Below, one piece after another: positions 60,021 to 64,000 of a DNA stretch of 64,000 nt. The translations under genes were made by a program, and so were the position numbers. A model generated the notes under the pieces. It did not search any database and was not told the DNA's origin. It was given only the letters and a program-made list of their open reading frames with translations. The stretch covers positions 15,548,681 through 15,612,680 of the forward strand of contig NC_044919.1 in assembly GCF_003576645.1 (NCBI RefSeq), given 5' to 3'. The stretch comes from Ipomoea triloba (taxonomy: Eukaryota > Streptophyta > Magnoliopsida > Solanales > Convolvulaceae). The first letter of the stretch is position 1; every line of letters begins with the position of its first letter.

Positions 60021-60830
60021 TTTGAATAAAATAATAGTAGGTAGGTATTGGGGTTTGTGTTGGTAGTCTTGAACTCCCAACCCTACTTTGACTTTACCCA
60101 CTTTTTTTTTGCTATTATTGTGTTTTCCTCTTGTTAGTTTCACGAGCATTTTTTCTCTCGTTACTTTCACGAGCTTTTCATTTTCATTAGCATAAATCGT
60201 TTAGTTTGGTTTCGACAAGTGCTGATCTTATCCTGGGCGAGCAAAAAAGAATGATGACGAAGACCCAGATCGTTGAAGAAGCTTTAAGCTTCCTGAAGGA
60301 ACATAGCTTCATAGTTATGAAACAGTCTGTGATTCAAGTTTTTTATAGCATAGTTAGAAAAGTTGTTTCTATGTCTGACTGTAAGGAATGGTTTACCATT
60401 TCATTGATAATTGATGTAAACGTTATATGTTATGAATTAATGGAATAGCTACGTTTATCTTCAAAAAAAAAAATTAACTTGATTGAAAAATACCAAATTG
60501 TACTATAGTATGAAATTTGAAAATTTAGACAAGTGATGGAAGTGTTGGGACAACAAAGATAAATTGAAAACCACATGAACTTTCGAGTTGTGGGGTAAAC
60601 GATTTATAAGGTTGTTTCTCTTGCGAATTAAGACAATGTTATGTTTTGTCTAATGTTGGATTGTATGTGGGCAAGGGTTAGTTACTAAATGAGCTATAAG
60701 TTTGGTGTAATAACATTAATAAAATAGAGTTAATTCCTTTTTTAGTCCTACTTTTATTAGGACATGTCCAATTTTAGTCCATCATAATTAATTTCGTCAC
60801 ATTACGACCACTCTTTCTCTAATCATGCCA
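60021..60830. other. Spacer between CACTA element and LINE
   Basis: AT-rich. The plus-strand open stretch 60206-60448 (80 codons) has no recognisable domain and I do not call it a gene. 'cacattacgaccactct' at about 60796-60812 recurs almost exactly at about 63977-63993. Confidence 0.45.
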
Positions 60831-62083
60831 CTTTTTTTTTTTAGAATAAAAATTTACTGCATTGAATCAGAATTCAAAATGTTTACAAGAAACACTGGTG
60901 GAGAGCATAGCCACTCCCCGCAACCTGACTTTTTTTTTAGAATAAAAATTTACTGCATTGAATCAGAATTCAAAATGTTTACAAGAAACACTGGTGGAGA
61001 GCATAGCCACTCCCCGCAACCTGACTTTTTTTTTAGAATAAAAATTTACTGCATTGAATCAGAATTCAAAATGTTTACAAGAAACACTGGTGGAGAGCAT
61101 AGCCACTCCCCGCAACCTGACTTTTTTTTTAGAATAAAAATTTACTGCATTGAATCAGAATTCAAAATGTTTACAAGAAACACTGGTGGAGAGCATAGCC
61201 ACTCCCCGCAACCTGACTTTTTTTTTAGAATAAAAATTTACTGCATTGAATCAGAATTCAAAATGTTTACAAGAAACACTGGTGGAGAGCATAGCCACTC
61301 CCCGCAACCTGACTTTTTTTTTAGAATAAAAATTTACTGCATTGAATCAGAATTCAAAATGTTTACAAGAAACACTGGTGGAGAGCATAGCCACTCCCCG
61401 CAACCTGACTTTTTTTTTAGAATAAAAATTTACTGCATTGAATCAGAATTCAAAATGTTTACAAGAAACACTGGTGGAGAGCATAGCCACTCCCCGCAAC
61501 CTGACTTTTTTTTTAGAATAAAAATTTACTGCATTGAATCAGAATTCAAAATGTTTACAAGAAACACTGGTGGAGAGCATAGCCACTCCCCGCAACCTGA
61601 CTTTTTTTTTAGAATAAAAATTTACTGCATTGAATCAGAATTCAAAATGTTTACAAGAAACACTGGTGGAGAGCATAGCCACTCCCCGCAACCTGACTTT
61701 TTTTTTAGAATAAAAATTTACTGCATTGAATCAGAATTCAAAATGTTTACAAGAAACACTGGTGGAGAGCATAGCCACTCCCCGCAACCTGACTTTTTTT
61801 TTAGAATAAAAATTTACTGCATTGAATCAGAATTCAAAATGTTTACAAGAAACACTGGTGGAGAGCATAGCCACTCCCCGCAACCTGACTTTTTTTTTAG
61901 AATAAAAATTTACTGCATTGAATCAGAATTCAAAATGTTTACAAGAAACACTGGTGGAGAGCATAGCCACTCCCCGCAACCTGACTTTTTTTTTAGAATA
62001 AAAATTTACTGCATTGAATCAGAATTCAAAATGTTTACAAGAAACACTGGTGGAGAGCATAGCCACTCCCCGCAACCTGACTG
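60831..62083. repeat. Thirteen tandem copies of a LINE 3' end, 96-bp units
   Basis: Each 96-bp unit, read on the minus strand, holds the last codons of the LINE ORF, its stop, a short 3' UTR and an A9 run. Units follow each other at exactly 96 bp (for example ctgac at 60925 and 61021) with no visible differences, and a partial 42-bp unit follows at 62084-62124. On the plus strand the array reads as a 419-codon repeat ORF (unit FFFRIKIYCIESEF...), which is an artefact of the period being a multiple of 3. Confidence 0.95.
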
Positions 62084-62935
62084 AAACACTGGTGGAGAGC
62101 ATAGCCACTCCCCGCAACCTGACTCAGAAACGACTTCCCGAGCAATAGCATGGGCAGCACGATTCGCAGATCGCCTAACAAAGCGAAAAATCACATCATG
62201 TATCTGAGATGCGATTTCTTTTACATCACCAATAACTAAACCAAACGGGAAATTAAAAGAAGTAGACGATAAAGCATAAATTACAAGCTGGGAATCAGTC
62301 TCCACATCTACATCACCTAGCTCCAAATCCTTAACCCAACTTAGAGCTTCTCTAATGCATTCTGCCTCAGCCTCTTTAACAATGAAGTTACCTAAAATAT
62401 TCTTTGACTTTGCTGCTATGAACCGCCCCTCTTCATCGCGAAGTACCCAACCCATCCCCATAATGGAGTTGTTCGAATCCATGGAAATGTCTGTATTAAG
62501 CTTCAATCTCCCATGAGATGGTGGACTCCACTGCTCTAGAACAATGTTATGCGTTGGGTCTGCATCAGCAATATCATTTGCCACCTTCCAATTTGTCCAC
62601 AAAGATAGAGCCCTGTGTACTGTAGTATGCATATCATACGGCACACCCTTCCACACAAATTCGTTTCGGCTACACCAAAGACCCCATAAAATCATGGCAA
62701 ACTTACATACACAATCACCCACAAGAGTATTAATATTATCAAAAAACCAATCTGAGATACTAGCATTACCATGAGAGTTTACAAGCAGTCCCAGCATATT
62801 CCAAATCCTCCTTACTTCATGGCAATCAGCAAAAGTATGGTAAGCTGTCTCCTCTTGTTGCTGACATAAATAACACATCAATGAACAAAGCAACATGCTT
62901 AGTACGTAAGGCATCACGGGTAGGAAGAAATTCAT
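62006..62935 (-). pseudogene. LINE C-terminal part: zf-RVT end and RNase H
   Basis: Encodes CYLCQQQEETAYHTFADC (zinc-binding region of zf-RVT), WGLWCSRNEFVW, then an RNase H domain with LNTDISMDSNNSIMGMGWVL (first Asp), EAEAECIREAL (Glu), DVETDSQLVIYAL (Asp) and NRAAHAIARE (final motif). This is the usual C terminus of plant L1-like LINEs. A frame break near 62890 separates it from the upstream frame. The ORF runs into the first repeat unit and ends at a stop there. Confidence 0.9.
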
Positions 62936-63900
62936 TAGCTAATTGCCAACAAAAATTCTTTACTTTGGGAGGTACCTGCAAATTCCATAGTTTTGTCCAA
63001 GGTCTATTATCATGAACTTCGCCCATCAACTTTCTGTAGCATGATTTCACGGTGTATCGCCCTTTAGGGTCAGCAGCCCATATCCATGAATCTGGCGGTT
63101 TTCTTTGGCTAACTGGGAGATTAAGTATCAATTCGGCATCCTTGGGATAAAAAATGTCATGTACACACTCGGAATCCCACTCAGCAGCACCCACCGTGAA
63201 AAGAGATGAGACAGGAGCTTGAGCAACAGATTCATGCAATGGAGTTGTAACATGAGGGTTTTCGTCATCCGGTAGCCACGGATCACTACCTATAAATGTA
63301 GTTGTGCCATCTCCAATGCATCGTCTACAACCATTCTTCAATATACTTTGCACTTCCATTAGACCCCTCCAAATGAATGAGGGGTTACTACCCATCTGTG
63401 CCTCAAAAAATGAAGACGATGAATAATATCGGGCCTTGTAAACACGAGCCACTAATGTATTAGGCATCGTCAGTAAACGCCACGCTTGTTTGCCCAAAAG
63501 TGCTAAGTTCATCTCATTAAGTCTGCGAAATCCCATACCACCCCCAGATTTCGGTTTACACAATCCTGACCAACTCCTCCATCGAATACCTTTACCATTT
63601 CCAACAGTGCCTGTCCACCAATATTCACTCATTAAAGTTTCCATCTCCCTGCATAGCCCTTGAGGCAATAAGAAAACCATCATAGCGTAGGAAGGTAAAG
63701 CTTGTATTACATTTTTTAGAAGGACCTCCCTTCCAGCACGTGACAAAAATTTCGCATTCCAGCTTCGGATTTTATTAAGAATTTTCTCCTTTAAAAAACC
63801 CAAAATTTCCTTCTTATTCTTGCCAACCAAAGATGGCAACCCCAAATATTTCCCTGAGGTGTCACCTTCACGAACACCATCATGTTGACCGTCTAATCCA
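62826..63900 (-). pseudogene. LINE polyprotein: end of RT and zf-RVT
   Basis: Continues the LINE of 62006-62935 upstream. It has KYLGLPSLVGKNKKEI and LSRAGREVLLKNVIQALPSY (RT thumb region), EYWWTG, GGMGFRRLNEMNLALLGKQA, then WIWAADPKGRYTVKSCYRKL and WKLW-type zf-RVT residues. Similarity to a LINE fades above about 63900, so the copy seems 5'-truncated there or is interrupted; the catalytic FADD block is not in the window. Confidence 0.88.
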
Positions 63901-64000
63901 GGATTTTTTTTGTCTTTCCATGTTACATTCTTCTCCTTTAAGCTTTATGCAAGTTATTCTTTCCCATTCCCAGCCACATTGCGACCACTCTAAACTTTTC

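Noticed and set aside
60206..60448. 80-codon plus-strand ORF
   Set aside because: No homology I recognise, AT-rich surroundings and no splice or promoter support; length is within chance expectation.
60831..62083. CRISPR-like appearance of regular direct repeats
   Set aside because: Units are head-to-tail with no variable spacers, in a plant genome with LINE homology. The same holds for the 155-bp and 186-bp arrays.
60825..62084. 419-codon plus-strand ORF with a 32-residue repeat
   Set aside because: It is the antisense of a tandemly repeated LINE 3' end; the period is a multiple of 3, which keeps the frame open by chance.

Overview
This is plant nuclear DNA, AT-rich and dense in transposable elements. 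It holds three recognisable host genes, all with plant-type introns: a Raf-like MAPKKK (C-group) kinase on the minus strand at the left edge, whose last exon lies outside the window; a complete four-exon vacuolar iron transporter of the VIT1 type on the plus strand (27856-33470); and a complete twelve-exon SR splicing factor closest to SR34A on the minus strand (42678-44838, with a leader exon near 46160-46400). The protein sequences read as eudicot, plausibly an asterid; the species cannot be fixed from the sequence.

Left to right. 1-4860: kinase gene, with a Mutator-type foldback MITE (9-bp target duplication) and a second MITE in its last visible intron. 5888-16917: a 5'-truncated LINE (minus strand) whose RNase H region is split by a 7.6-kb LTR retrotransposon (6124-13716) with a perfect 5-bp target duplication. 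16918-19464: a TA microsatellite, then a decayed Helitron that retains helicase fragments and a good 3' terminus. 19465-27700: a repeat-rich gap with a degenerate tandem array, a solo LTR (23162-25426, 5-bp target duplication) that carries a Tourist-like MITE and sits in a 154-bp tandem array, and a tRNA-like SINE. 27733-33470: VIT1, whose introns carry a Mutator-type MITE, a Tourist-family relative, a Helitron and a foldback element. 33850-37970: a decayed Ty1-copia element. 38100-42020: a repeat cluster with a foldback element ending in GT/TA microsatellites, and a Tourist-like element containing nine identical 155-bp GT-rich repeats. 42678-46400: SR34A. 46793-49300: a MITE, a SINE and a 1-kb Mutator-type foldback element with a GC-rich cargo. 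49338-55268: two inverted Helitron-derived arms that share an unusual double 3' terminator; the left arm holds a 186-bp tandem array. 56754-60020: a CACTA element with a captured beta-1,3-galactosyltransferase fragment and a nested Helitron. 60831-64000: the 3' part of a second LINE whose terminal 96 bp, poly(A) included, is repeated 13 times.

The three genes have no visible functional link: one is a signalling kinase, one loads iron into the vacuole, one regulates splicing. The main interest is transposon architecture: precise nesting with readable target duplications, a LINE 3' end turned into a satellite-like array, a Helitron family that appears to have bypassed its old terminator and gained a new one, a CACTA element carrying a host gene fragment, and a cluster of six hairpins inside an LTR. 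All calls come from reading the sequence and from knowledge of the families; no database search was run.
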